Shown here: in pieces, positions 46,015 through 55,326 of the stretch
How the letters are laid out: every line of letters begins with the position of its first letter
Numbering within the stretch: the first letter of the stretch is position 1
DNA from: BOG-931 sp963761525
Lineage (GTDB): Bacteria > Pseudomonadota > Alphaproteobacteria > Rhizobiales > Xanthobacteraceae
Assembly: GCA_963761525.1 (NCBI GenBank)
Contig: CAVXHG010000004.1
Span: 124,001-188,000 of the forward strand
Length of the DNA: 64,000 nucleotides
Reading direction: 5' to 3'
Made by a program: the position numbers and the translations under genes
Notes under the pieces: model-generated
Databases searched by the model: none
What the model saw: only the letters and a program-made list of their open reading frames with translations
What the model was told of the DNA's origin: nothing

Positions 46015-47103
46015 TCAAAACGGTTCGTAATCCCGCAGCGCCGGGATCACTTTCTCGCCGAACAGCCGGATCGAGCGCATCAGGTCCGGCTCCGGCAGAT
46101 CGGCGAAATTGAATTCGCCCATGAATACATTGAACACGCCGGCTTCCGCTGCGGCGCGGAGTTTTCGCGTCACCGTCTCCGGCGAACCGATGAAGACAAG
46201 ATCGTTCTTGAACAGGTAATCGCCGTCGAACAGGTGCTGCATGATTTCGGAAGCGCCCGGCTCGCCGCGGCCGACGAACATCTTGGCGTGTTCGGCAGCG
46301 CGTACTTCGAATGTTTCACCGGGTTTTCCCGGTTTCAAAAATCCCTCATAGGCGCGGCTGGCGCGGAATAGCGCAGTGTCGATCGCCTTCTCATCGGTCT
46401 CATCGACATACACCACCGTGCAATAGGCGATGTTCGGCTTGTCGGGCCAGCCGACACGCGCCCAGTCCTGCAAGAACTTGCGGTAGCGCGGTGCCGCGTC
46501 CGCGCGCGGATAGACAAGAAAGTAACCGGGATTGACGCCGTTCCTGGAGCAGAACTCCAGTGTCTGCGGATCGCGGCTCATCATCCACAATGGCGGATGC
46601 GGCTGCTGCATCGGCATCACCGAAAGCCTGGCGTTGTCGGTGTGGAATTCCTGACCGTGATACGAAAACGGCTGTGTCTCGCCGAACGCCGCGCGCATGT
46701 AATCGACGAATTCAAGCGTCGGCGATTTGCGCTGACCGTAATCAAGACCGAACGGCCGGAAATAATCCGGGTTGATGCCGGGAACGAGGCCAAGCTCCAT
46801 GCGGCCGCCAAGCATCTGATCGACGATGGCGATCTCTTCCGCAAGCCGCAGCGGATGGTAGAGCGGAACGATATAGCCCATTGGCCCGATGCGCAGCCGC
46901 TTGGTGCGGGCGCCGGCGCCGACGGCGTACAGGCTCGGCGACGACATCCAGCTTTCGTCCGGCCGAAAATGATGCTCGACACAGAACGACTGATCGAAAC
47001 CGAGTTCGTCGCACAATTCGAGTTCGCGCCAGAGCTGCTCGTAGCGTTCGTGCGGCGTCATCCCGGGCTTGGCCCAGATGTGGGAAAAATGAGCGAATTT
47101 CAT
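46015..47103 (-). CDS. LLM-class flavin-dependent oxidoreductase
   Basis: A 362-residue luciferase-like monooxygenase, distinct from the one at 29.6 kb. It has FCVEHHFRPDESWMSSPSLY, RLRIGPMGYIVPLYHPLRLA, the GRMELGLVPGINPDYFRPFG segment and PPLWMMSRDPQTLEFCSRNG, all typical of the bacterial luciferase/alkanal monooxygenase superfamily. It is divergent from a Bug-type binding protein gene with a 118-base gap and converges on the AAHS carrier, so it probably belongs to the same catabolic neighbourhood. Cofactor reductase genes are not adjacent. Confidence 0.87.
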   Translation of the reverse strand: MKFAHFSHIWAKPGMTPHERYEQLWRELELCDELGFDQSFCVEHHFRPDESWMSSPSLYAVGAGARTKRLRIGPMGYIVPLYHPLRLAEEIAIVDQMLGGRMELGLVPGINPDYFRPFGLDYGQRKSPTLEFVDYMRAAFGETQPFSYHGQEFHTDNARLSVMPMQQPHPPLWMMSRDPQTLEFCSRNGVNPGYFLVYPRADAAPRYRKFLQDWARVGWPDKPNIAYCTVVYVDETDEKAIDTALFRASRAYEGFLKPGKPGETFEVRAAEHAKMFVGRGEPGASEIMQHLFDGDYLFKNDLVFIGSPETVTRKLRAAAEAGVFNVFMGEFNFADLPEPDLMRSIRLFGEKVIPALRDYEPF

Positions 47104-47221
47104 GGGTTCACTTTTGTTGAGGACTTGACGACCGAATTGCCGGGCTAACTATATCACCAACGGTCGCCCGATCTTCGTTATCATCGGCCCCCACGAGACT
47201 CAAAATATAAGGGAGGTTCCG

Positions 47222-48217
47222 ATGCGCGCGCGATGCGGCAAATTCGGATTACATTGCCTCGCGATTGCTGCCTGCGCCGTCACTTTCGCGCCCGCGGACA
47301 AAGCCAACGCGGAGGACTGGCCGGCTCGCCCGGTCCACATCGTAGTGCCGTTTGCGCCTGGAGGAGCAACCGACATCCTTGGCCGGATATTCGCTGACAA
47401 ATTATCCGAACGATTGAGCCAAGCCGTCATCGTCGACAACAAGCCCGGCGCTGGCGGCAATATAGGGGCGAGCTTTGTCGCCAGGTCTGACCCGGATGGC
47501 TATACGCTTTTCGTCGGATCCGGTCCCGGACTGACGAGTGCCCGCGCGTTATCGAAGGATGCCGATTTCGATCCTGTGCAGGATTTCACGCCCATCACCT
47601 TGCTGGCGACGCAAGCTTTTATCCTGACAGTGGATCCCAAGCTGCCGCCGCGGAATATCCCGGAGTTCGTTTCCTACGCCAAAGACCACAAGGGTGGCTT
47701 AACTTACGGCACGCCGGGGATAGGCACACCCCATCATTTAGCAATGGAACTGTTCAAGCAGGTCGCCGGCATCGACCTTGTGCATGTCCCGTATCGCGGC
47801 GGCGGTCCCATGATTCAGGCAGCCCTCGCCGGAGAGGTACCGGTTGTTTTCGCAAGCTACGTTATCGTGGGCCCTTATCTGTCGACGGGGCAGCTCAAAC
47901 CCATCGGATTCAGCGCTACTCACCGTATTCCGCAGGAGCCCGACATCATTCCTATCGCAGAGCAGGGCTATCCAGGCTTTGATGTTGATTCTTTCTTCGG
48001 ACTATTCGGCCCCGCAGGTACACCCCAACCGGTCAGTGACCGGATCACGCGCGAGGTGCGCACTATTCTTTCGATGCCGGACGCGAAAGACCGGCTGCAG
48101 AAAATCGGATTCGAAGCGCCACCGGACCTGTCCACCGCCGGGTTCGGCCAGTTGGTCAAACAGGATGTGGCGAAGTGGACCAAAGTCGTCACGGCTGCAG
48201 GTATCAAGCCGGAATAG
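47222..48217 (+). CDS. Bug family (TctC) tripartite tricarboxylate solute-binding protein
   Basis: A 331-residue periplasmic binding protein with a signal peptide (CLAIAACAVTFAPADKANA). The mature part starts WPARPVHIVVPFAPGGATDI, then KLSERLSQAVIVDNKPGAGG, GTPHHLAMELFKQVAGIDLV and VPYRGGGPMIQAALAGEV, the standard Bug signatures. These proteins bind carboxylates or aromatic acids; many occur without TctAB membrane subunits, as here. GGGAGG lies 6 bases before the ATG. A second Bug gene and an amidohydrolase gene follow on the opposite strand. Confidence 0.92.
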   Translation: MRARCGKFGLHCLAIAACAVTFAPADKANAEDWPARPVHIVVPFAPGGATDILGRIFADKLSERLSQAVIVDNKPGAGGNIGASFVARSDPDGYTLFVGSGPGLTSARALSKDADFDPVQDFTPITLLATQAFILTVDPKLPPRNIPEFVSYAKDHKGGLTYGTPGIGTPHHLAMELFKQVAGIDLVHVPYRGGGPMIQAALAGEVPVVFASYVIVGPYLSTGQLKPIGFSATHRIPQEPDIIPIAEQGYPGFDVDSFFGLFGPAGTPQPVSDRITREVRTILSMPDAKDRLQKIGFEAPPDLSTAGFGQLVKQDVAKWTKVVTAAGIKPE

Positions 48218-48292
48218 ATCAATTGGCGTTGAAACCATCGAGCTCGCCGCGAGAATAATCGCTGGAGCAGCCAGCCAACAAACCTCTTGGCA

Positions 48293-49277
48293 TCAGCGCG
48301 GTGTTGCGCGCGTCAGCCCGAACACCCTCTCTGCGTTAAGCCCGAGAATATCCTCTTGCTGTTGCATCGGGAGCTTGAGCTGTTCCACGTGCTCACTGCT
48401 GGCACTCACGAGCGGATCGTCGGTGCCCCATAGCAGTTGCTTCGGTCCGACCACCTCCAAAGCAAGGCGCAAGGTAGGCCCGTAGAACGAGCAGGTGTCG
48501 TAGAAAAGCTTCTTGGCATACTCGCTCGGCAGACGATTAATGTGCTCCCGACAATCGGGAAATAATCGATACCCGACATCGAGACGTTCAAGCATACTCA
48601 GCACGGCACCACCGGTGTGAGCCAGCACAAAAGGAAAATTCGGATATCGCTCAAAAACGCCGGCGTAAATCATGCGGGTGACGGCTGTCGTCGTTTCGTA
48701 GATAAATCCAACCCGGATTGGCAGTTCAAACTCGTTTAGGTGCGCAGCACCCAACGGCTCCATCGGATGCTGGACGACCGGGACGCGACGCTCGATCGAT
48801 GGCTGCCCACACCGGTTCAAAGTCAGGATGATTGAGCGGCATTCCCTGGATATGCGACCCGATTGCAATGCCCACGGCGCCAAGCGAGTTGATCGCGCGA
48901 TCGAGCTCCTTGATGGCAGCACCCGCATCACCCCAGGGCAACACAGCCAGAGCATAAAACCGACCGGGATGTGATCGGCAATAAGCGACCAATGCATCGT
49001 TCGCTTGGCGCGCAATCTCCGGCTGTTCGGCGAACGGCCATTCGTAAATGCTCGGACTGGTCAACGAAAGGAGACGTGCGCGGATGCCCGTGGCGTCCAT
49101 CTTTTCGATTCTTGCCGCCGGATCAAAATGCTCTTCCTTGTACCAGACGACGGTCGTTCCCCCGCGCCGGAGCAGGGTCTGACCTTGCGGCGTTTTCACG
49201 GTTTCGAGCTTCATCAATTGAACGAGCTCTTTGATGTAATCCCGATCAACGTAGTGCGCGTGACTATCGATCTTCAT
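48293..49277 (-). CDS. Amidohydrolase-2 family protein, frameshifted
   Basis: An ACMSD-like hydrolase of about 327 residues with no signal peptide. MKIDSHAHYVDRDYIKEL gives the metal HxH. The second half contains FVLAHTGGAVLSMLERLDVG and LLWGTDDPLVSASSEHVEQL (metal Asp). A one-base insertion near 48796 (GATCGAGCG instead of GATGAGCG on the minus strand) separates the halves; removing it yields AIDERRVPVVQHPMEP. Start 49277 follows GAGGATGGAA; ATG 49283 is an alternative. It lies between two Bug binding protein genes, suggesting the transported carboxylate is its substrate or precursor. Confidence 0.82.
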
Positions 49278-49371
49278 TTCCATCCTCAACACAGTCCGAA
49301 CGACTTAATGGCGCAACGAAACCTACTGTAGCGATCTTAATCGGATACGTCGGGTTCGACTCCGAAAGTTT

Positions 49372-50335
49372 TCATTTACGCAGCCCGGCTTTTTCGACAA
49401 CCCCGGTCCAGCGCTCGCGTTCTTGTTCGATATACCTGGCAAAGTCGTCGGGCGACCCTTGATGAGGTTCGACAGTTTGAAGCCTGAGATTCTTGGTGAC
49501 GTCATCGCTTCGCATCGCCTCGTTCGCGCCTTCTGACAACTTGTCTATGACAGTTTGAGGCGTACCTTTCGGCGCCACGTATCCGAACCACAATACCGCG
49601 TCCGCTCCGTGGACTCCGGCTTCGTCGAGCGTTGGAACATCCGGAAAGAAAATGCTGCGCTTGGGCTCCGCGACCGCAAGCGCCAGGAGTTGGCCGGACT
49701 CTAATGTAGCCGCGGACAGCCAACCCCGGGGCGAAAAAGCCGTCGACGCGCCCCGCCAACATATCGGTGATAACCTGGGGACTGCCCGGGTACGGCACAT
49801 GAACGATGTCGGCTTGCGTGGCCATCTTCAACAATTCCAGCGACAGGTGTGCCGCACTGCCAAACCCCGCGGAAGCGAAAGACAACTTTCCAGGGTGTGA
49901 CTTCGCATAGCTGACGAGATCGGAAACGGTTTTAATGCCGAGACTGGGCGCGACGACCAGAATATTCGGCGTGGAAGCCGCAAGCATGATTGGCGTGAAG
50001 TCTTTATAAAAATCGAAATTCTTGTTGAGCTGCAGCGCCTGATCAAAAACGTTCGCCGATGAACCTACATACAGCGTGTATCCGTCATTTGGACTATGCG
50101 CCGCCTGCGCTGCCGCTATGCCTGAGCCCGCGCCAGGGCGATCTTCAACAATGATCGGCTGCCCAAGCTTTTCACTCAATTTCGCGCTTATGACGCGGAA
50201 GGAAACATCGGCGATGGAGCCGGGTGGAAAACCGACAATGAGATGGATCGGGCGGGCTGGGTAATCTTCCGCATAAAGCGCCGTGCCAGCGAAGGCCAAC
50301 GTGAGCAGCGCAATTGCTGCGGTGAGAACTCTCAC
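49372..50335 (-). CDS. Bug family (TctC) solute-binding protein, frameshifted
   Basis: A periplasmic binding protein of about 320 residues starting at GTG 50335, preceded by a strong GGGAGGAGG. Signal peptide RVLTAAIALLTLAFAGTALY, then YPARPIHLIVGFPPGSIADV, LGQPIIVEDRPGAGSGIAAA and FGSAAHLSLELLKMATQADI. The frame breaks in a CCCCGGGG run at about 49725; one base fewer reads GFFAPGWLSAATLESGQLL and continues to ERERWTGVVEKAGLRK. It is co-directional with the downstream amidohydrolase, 95 bases away, so the two may be one operon. Confidence 0.85.
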
Positions 50336-50534
50336 GCTTCGCCTCCTCCCTTTTTTACCTCGCAAACGTCGAAGCGCTCTCAGCCGCTGCTGCGCCGGGC
50401 ACAACTATTGCGATGCTGCTGTACTTGTCGTGAATAGGCGTAATGTCCAAAGTCACTTTGGCAAATTGTCCGCCGATCGCCAATATGCGCTTCGCCGCAG
50501 CCTTACCGTGTCCCAGCCCACAGGGAGGACAGAC

Positions 50535-51325
50535 ATGATCGTCCGATACGAATCCGATGGCACTATCGTCATGATCACCCAGAACGATCATGCACTGCTA
50601 TCGGGATTATTCGCCACCCACTGGGGCAACGGACAGTTCGCCAAGCCGCGAGCCTTACCTGTCGACGGTACGCGCCGCGATGTTTCATGATCGCGGCTGG
50701 ATCCGTTACGAGACCGGGCCGCAGCTCAACGCGGAAGGCAAGACGCCAAACTACCGCGAGGTGCCGAACGACGCCGGGCAGATCGAAGCTTTCGAGTGGG
50801 CCGGCGATTGGCTGAGCGGCATCGACGCTTATGCAGGCTTGATGATCGCCAAACACCGCACCGGACTTTATCAGGGCCGCTACGGGGTCATGACCGCGCC
50901 ATCCGCAATCCAGCGTGGCACGCTCAAGCCTGAAATCCAGGCCTTAATCACGCGCAGCGAGGCAAAGCAGAAGACTGCTGCGGAAAAGTTCGATGCCAGG
51001 CAGTTGACGACCAATTACACCTTGCTTCAAGTCTGGGACCTGATCTCACTCTACCTATGCAGCACCGAAACGCTGAAACCCGACCGGATCGCGCCGGTGC
51101 CATTCGGTTACGCGGATGCAGCAAGCGCAGAGATGACGCTGACGCCGACTGGCGCACAATACCATTGCGGTGGACCCGTACCCGTTCAACCAGCCGTCCC
51201 TGACCGCAAACCTGATCTTCCGACGGTTGCCGCAGACCAAATTCAAGGACCAGGCCGAGTTGCAAACCGTCTATTTCGGCACCGCGCCGCAGATCGCCTC
51301 ATTCCACTTGATACCTGCCACCTGA
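50535..51325 (+). CDS. DUF3891 family protein, frameshifted
   Basis: About 262 residues when two one-base insertions (near 50648 and 51156) are removed. The start MIVRYESDGTIVMITQNDHA and the following HDRGWIRYETGP, IDAYAGLMIAKHRTGLYQGR and WDLISLYLC are DUF3891 features. The last segment, in a third frame, reads TIAVDPYPFNQPSLTANLIF and ends FHLIPAT at the TGA 51323-51325. The conserved His and Asp residues hint at a metal-dependent hydrolase (HD-like) but the function is unknown. It precedes an ABC transporter operon on the same strand, 118 bases away. Confidence 0.75.
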
Positions 51326-51442
51326 TACCCGGCGGCCCTTAGAAACCAGCCCGTGATCGTGCCTGCGGCATCGCTGGCATATCCTTTGCTTGATTTTTGA
51401 CCACGCGGATCATTGAATGATCCGCGTGGTTCCAGGTGTCCG

Positions 51443-52261
51443 ATGAAGCAGGCGCTAGCCGCAGCCGTTCCGCAAGGAAGCACCACGAATGCTTCACCGC
51501 TGATCGTCGCGCACGGCCTGTGCAAGACCTACGGTGCCGGAGACGCCAACACGGTGGCGCTCAAAGAGCTTGATTTCACGATTTATGACGGCGAGTTTGT
51601 CTCCGTGGTCGGCCAGAGCGGCTGCGGAAAATCCACGCTGCTGAAGATCCTCGCCGGGCTTCTGCCTTTCACCGCCGGGGCCGTTGCGCTGAACGGCACT
51701 CCGCTCCGCGGTCCGAGCAAGGAAGCTGCGGTGGTCTTTCAGTCGCCGGTCCTGCTGCCATGGCGGACAGTCCTCGACAATGTGCTGTTGCCAATCGAGT
51801 TCCGTGGACTGTCGCGATCGCAGTATCGGCAGAATGCGCTCGAGCTTTTGGCGATGACGGGCTTGCGCGATTTCGCCGAACGCTACCCGTACCAGCTCTC
51901 CGGCGGCATGCAGCAACGCGCCGCGATCGTGCGCGCCCTGGTGCAAGATCCCAAGCTCTTGCTGATGGACGAACCGTTCGGCGCACTCGACGCCATGACG
52001 CGCGAGCAGATGAATCTGGAACTGATGCGGATCTGGAGCCACAGCCGCAAGACCGTATTCTTCATCACCCATTCCATCGCCGAAGCAATCTTCTTGTCCG
52101 ACCGCGTCATCGCGATGACGACACGGCCGGGCCGCATCGCCGACATCATCGACATCGACCTGCCGCGGCCGCGCGATCTCTCCGTCATCAATACCGATCG
52201 CTTCGGGCGCTACGCTACGCGTCTGCGGACGCTTCTCGATGCCCACGGAGGGCTGTCCTGA
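51443..52261 (+). CDS. ABC transporter ATP-binding protein (NitT/TauT type)
   Basis: A 272-residue ATPase: Walker A GQSGCGKSTLLKIL, Q loop VVFQSPVLLPWRTV, signature YQLSGGMQQRAAIV, Walker B LLLMDEPFGALDAM and switch FFITHSIAEAIF. The PWRTVLDNV block and length place it with nitrate/sulfonate/taurine/pyrimidine-precursor importers (SsuB/TauB/ThiZ-like). ATG 51443 follows AGGTG. Its TGA overlaps the permease ATG (TGATG at 52259-52263), so the two are translationally coupled; the binding protein follows. Confidence 0.93.
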   Translation: MKQALAAAVPQGSTTNASPLIVAHGLCKTYGAGDANTVALKELDFTIYDGEFVSVVGQSGCGKSTLLKILAGLLPFTAGAVALNGTPLRGPSKEAAVVFQSPVLLPWRTVLDNVLLPIEFRGLSRSQYRQNALELLAMTGLRDFAERYPYQLSGGMQQRAAIVRALVQDPKLLLMDEPFGALDAMTREQMNLELMRIWSHSRKTVFFITHSIAEAIFLSDRVIAMTTRPGRIADIIDIDLPRPRDLSVINTDRFGRYATRLRTLLDAHGGLS

Positions 52262-53118
52262 TGACAATACAAGCCGCAGGTTCGAGCGAGATATTTTCCG
52301 CGCCGGCGCAAGAAACCAAACCGGGCCTGTTGCGACGCTATCCGCAACTGACAATCTCGCCGGCGATCCTCGTGACCCTACTGGCGGGCTGGTGGCTCGC
52401 CTGTCATGTCCTCGGCGCGCCGTCCTATGTCGTGCCTGCGCCTGAGGACGTATGGCGTGCCCTGATCAACGGCCTCACCCGCGCGCCGTGGGACAGCGGT
52501 GGATATTGGTATCACGCCGGCATTACGGTGTGGGAAGCGCTGCTTGGCTTTGTCATCGGCTCGGCCGCGGGCGCCGTGCTCGGTTTCGCGCTCTCCCATT
52601 GGCCGCTTCTCGGCCGCAGCTGGTATCCCTACATCGTCGGCTTTCAGTCGCTGCCCAAAGTGGCTCTGGCGCCGCTGATGGTGGTGTGGTTCGGCTTTGG
52701 CCTCGAAGGCAAGGTCTTCATCACCGCCGTCATCACCTTCTTCCCGGTATTGGTGAACACCATGGCGGGCTATCAATCGGTCGAGCCCGACCGCATTGAG
52801 CTCGCGCGTTCGTGCAATGCCAGCGAATGGCATCTGCTGACCAAGATCATTTTTCCAAGCTGCATGCCGTTTCTGTTCGCAGGCCTCAGCGTCGCATCGG
52901 TGCTGGCGATCCTCGGCGCGGTAGTCGGCGAGTTCGTCGGCGCAAAATCCGGGCTCGGCATGCTGCTGATGCAATACGACCAGCAGATGGAGCTCGCGCC
53001 GCTGTTTGCCGTCATCCTGTTATTGGCGCTGATCGGCTTTCTGATGAATCACGCGATCGGCCTGCTGGAGCGCCGTTATTGCTTTTGGGCGCAACGCGCG
53101 CACGCGGCACGAACGTGA
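52261..53118 (+). CDS. ABC transporter permease (NitT/TauT type)
   Basis: A 285-residue inner-membrane permease with about six helices. The EAA loop region reads ELARSCNASEWHLLTKIIFP, preceded by ALAPLMVVWFGFGLEGKVFI, as in SsuC/TauC homologues. The ATG overlaps the stop of the ATPase gene by one base. It supplies the channel for the importer whose binding protein is encoded 33 bases downstream. Confidence 0.92.
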   Translation: MTIQAAGSSEIFSAPAQETKPGLLRRYPQLTISPAILVTLLAGWWLACHVLGAPSYVVPAPEDVWRALINGLTRAPWDSGGYWYHAGITVWEALLGFVIGSAAGAVLGFALSHWPLLGRSWYPYIVGFQSLPKVALAPLMVVWFGFGLEGKVFITAVITFFPVLVNTMAGYQSVEPDRIELARSCNASEWHLLTKIIFPSCMPFLFAGLSVASVLAILGAVVGEFVGAKSGLGMLLMQYDQQMELAPLFAVILLLALIGFLMNHAIGLLERRYCFWAQRAHAART

Positions 53119-53151
53119 GAAAATTTCCCCTTCGCTTGCGGAGATCCGACA

Positions 53152-54231
53152 ATGACTGACCTTTTCTGCCGCGCTGCGCTTGCCTTGATGCTCGCCGCTG
53201 CGAGCGGCGGCGCAGGCGCCGCAAACGCCCAATCGCTCAAGAAGATGACGCTCGTGCAAATGCATCCGATCATGGGCGTCGGCGAAGAAGTGTTCCTCTA
53301 CGCGGTGCCCAAGCATCTCGGCTTCTTCGCCGCCGAGGGCCTCGACGTGGATATTCAAAATACCCAGACCGGTATGATCTCGGCGCAGCTTCTGCAATCG
53401 GGCAATGCCCAGGTCGGTACCACCGCCGGCGATGCGATCCTCGCGATGCGCGAGCAAGGCGCCGACCTCGTCTCGTTCTTCAATCTCAAGCGCAATCCCG
53501 GCACCTTCCTGGTGGTGCTGCCGGACTCCCCGATTCACGATTTGAAAGATCTCAAAGGCAAGACCATCGGCGCGCCGTCATTCGGCGCCGGCGGCGGCCT
53601 GGTGCTGACACAGAACCTGACCGAGATCGGCATTGCGCCCGATCAATACACCGGCATCGCAACCGGCGCCGGCCCTTCGGCGGTGACGGCCTTGCGATCC
53701 GGCCAGATCGACGCGCTGGTGATGTGGGACGCCATGCTCGGCGCCGCCGAGAATACCGGGTTGAAGCTGCGCATGATCGACATCCCGCTGCAGGACGAGC
53801 TGGTCGGCACCACGCTTGCGACGTCGTCGGCTTATGCCGCCTCGAACCCGAAAGACATCGCCGGCTATTGCCGCGCCATGACCAAGGGCCTGGTTTTCAC
53901 CAAGGCCAACAGAGAAGCCGCGATCCACATGTTGTGGGATGAGTTTCCCAGCATCAAGCCGACAAGCCTTGACGATGCCACCGCGCTGAAGAACGGCGTG
54001 CATGTGATGGATCGCTTCCTGGAAACGTCGCTGCAAGGCCAGCCCGAAGACGGGCCTCTCGGCGCATTCATCACCGACAACTGGCAGAACACCCGCAAGG
54101 CCTATGTCGAGTTCGGCAAACTGAAAGGCCACGATCCCGCGACCGCCGCCTACACCACCCAGTTCCTTCCGGCCTGCAATGACTTCGACCGCGCCGCCAT
54201 CGTGGCGCAGGCCAAGGGGTGGAAGGGCTAA
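53152..54231 (+). CDS. ABC transporter substrate-binding protein (NMT1/SsuA-like)
   Basis: A 359-residue periplasmic protein with signal peptide AALALMLAAASGGAGAANAQ. The mature part has YAVPKHLGFFAAEGLDVDIQ, LLQSGNAQVGTTAGDAILAM and TIGAPSFGAGGGLVLTQN, as in NMT1/THI5-like and sulfonate-binding proteins. It completes a three-gene importer (ATPase, permease, receptor). The ligand could be a sulfonate, a pyrimidine precursor or an aromatic compound; the sequence does not decide. A 49-bp palindromic repeat follows the gene. Confidence 0.9.
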   Translation: MTDLFCRAALALMLAAASGGAGAANAQSLKKMTLVQMHPIMGVGEEVFLYAVPKHLGFFAAEGLDVDIQNTQTGMISAQLLQSGNAQVGTTAGDAILAMREQGADLVSFFNLKRNPGTFLVVLPDSPIHDLKDLKGKTIGAPSFGAGGGLVLTQNLTEIGIAPDQYTGIATGAGPSAVTALRSGQIDALVMWDAMLGAAENTGLKLRMIDIPLQDELVGTTLATSSAYAASNPKDIAGYCRAMTKGLVFTKANREAAIHMLWDEFPSIKPTSLDDATALKNGVHVMDRFLETSLQGQPEDGPLGAFITDNWQNTRKAYVEFGKLKGHDPATAAYTTQFLPACNDFDRAAIVAQAKGWKG

Positions 54232-54246
54232 AGGCGCTTGATGTTA

Positions 54247-54295
54247 GAGCATGATCCGGAAAAGTGGAAACCGGTTTTCCGAAAAGATCATGCTC
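54247..54295. repeat. REP-like palindromic intergenic element
   Basis: GAGCATGATC (54247-54256) and GATCATGCTC (54286-54295) form perfect outer arms, with CGGAAAA and TTTTCCG pairing inside around GTGGAAACCGG. This type of imperfect hairpin is dispersed in many Rhizobiales genomes. It may stabilise or terminate the ABC operon mRNA. I found no second copy in this window by eye. Confidence 0.8.
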
Positions 54296-54337
54296 AATCG
54301 AAATGCCAGAGCGACAATGATCTGAAACGACTTCGCT

Positions 54338-54661
54338 CTAGGCTACAGCCGTCGAGCAAGCGGCCTGCTCCAGGCCAACTCCCTGCTCAAGGGATGATTT
54401 CTCGAGAACCGAGAAGCCGAGTTCGCGAAGCACTCGGTTGGTCTGCTCGCCGCCGCTGTATATCGCATGGCGCCGATTCCCATTCGCCATATCGGCGGCC
54501 ATCATCAAAACAAGTTTGGGCGGCAACGGCGCTCCGCTTCTTGGGTCGATCACGACGTACAGCTTGGGCCGCGTGAGAAAAGGCCACTGCGCTGGATCGT
54601 CTCCGACATAGGTCATTGCATCAAGGATGTGATCCCTGGTGATCGGACTCGGTTTCGGCAT
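54338..54661 (-). CDS. Hypothetical protein, 107 residues
   Basis: A small soluble protein of unknown family: MPKPSPITRDHILDAMTYVG, then QWPFLTRPKLYVVIDPRSG, MMAADMANGNRRHAIYSGG and TNRVLRELGFSVLEK. No signal peptide or membrane helix. The ATG at 54661 has GAGGGAG 9-10 bases upstream, which makes it a credible gene rather than a shadow. It follows another unknown gene on the same strand by 28 bases and the pair is divergent from a GntR-type regulator. Confidence 0.6.
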   Translation of the reverse strand: MPKPSPITRDHILDAMTYVGDDPAQWPFLTRPKLYVVIDPRSGAPLPPKLVLMMAADMANGNRRHAIYSGGEQTNRVLRELGFSVLEKSSLEQGVGLEQAACSTAVA

Positions 54662-54689
54662 CTTTGTACTCCCTCGAAATACTTCCGTT

Positions 54690-55148
54690 TCATACGGAGC
54701 GCGCTTCGAAACATCCTGTCTTGGCGTCGAAACGGGTGATCTGCATGACCAGTCCGTCATCCGGGTAACAGGATCGAATAATCCGGGGATGGGCCTGCGC
54801 GTCCTCGGCCATCAGAATGACGACGTTGATACGGCCGTCGCAGTGCGCCATCGCCCACTCGATGTGAGCGATCCACTGCAGGCTTATCCTTTTTGAATTT
54901 CCCTTGAGCGCCGGCCCAAATCGCGACTGGTAAGTAGCGCGATCGCCATGGCGAACGATTTCGTCTTCCCACATCGCGACAACGACAGTGCGTCCGTCAC
55001 CGCTGATCGCCGATCCACCGAAATGCCGGGGGGAGCGAACCGCCCCGAAATGTTCGAACGCGCTCGAAAGCGTCCATTGCCGTTTCACTGTTGCAGTCCA
55101 CACCAACGGGGAGCCATCGGCGCGAAAGCTCTCCTGAAGTTCTTTCAT
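54690..55148 (-). CDS. Hypothetical protein, 152 residues
   Basis: An unrecognised soluble protein starting MKELQESFRADGSP, with WTATVKRQWTLSSAFEHFGA, FGGSAISGDGRTVVVAMWED and WAMAHCDGRINVVILMAEDA. It lacks signal or membrane segments. GAGGG 10 bases before the ATG at 55148 supports the start. It is the first gene of a pair with the 107-residue protein, and its promoter region is shared with the divergent GntR gene, whose putative operator lies at 55233-55258. Confidence 0.6.
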   Translation of the reverse strand: MKELQESFRADGSPLVWTATVKRQWTLSSAFEHFGAVRSPRHFGGSAISGDGRTVVVAMWEDEIVRHGDRATYQSRFGPALKGNSKRISLQWIAHIEWAMAHCDGRINVVILMAEDAQAHPRIIRSCYPDDGLVMQITRFDAKTGCFEARSV

Positions 55149-55232
55149 CGACGGCCCTCGGCTTCGAAAACGTCGGCACCGGTTTTCGCGGCTGGTTGCG
55201 GGCAACCACTAAATCCCGGGTGGCCTATAATT

Positions 55233-55280
55233 GCATACAACAAAATAGAATTGTATGCCTATATTTCATCATTGTATGCA
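55233..55280. promoter_or_regulatory. Putative GntR/FCD operator
   Basis: GCATACAA (55233-55240), 10-base spacer, TTGTATGC (55251-55258) is a perfect 8-bp dyad, and a third TTGTATGC half-site follows at 55272-55279. The sites lie 50-95 bases upstream of the GntR start. FCD-type GntR proteins favour TTGTATACAA-like sites, so autoregulation and control of the divergent pair are likely. Confidence 0.6.
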
Positions 55281-55326
55281 CATAAGTTGTGCGTTGAAAC
55301 GTGGCCTGCCGTGGTATCGGTCTGAC

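Noticed and set aside
15218..51325. Programmed ribosomal frameshifting as explanation for the split genes
   Set aside because: The shifts occur in unrelated metabolic genes at positions without a common slippery heptamer or downstream structure; random one-base insertions explain them better.
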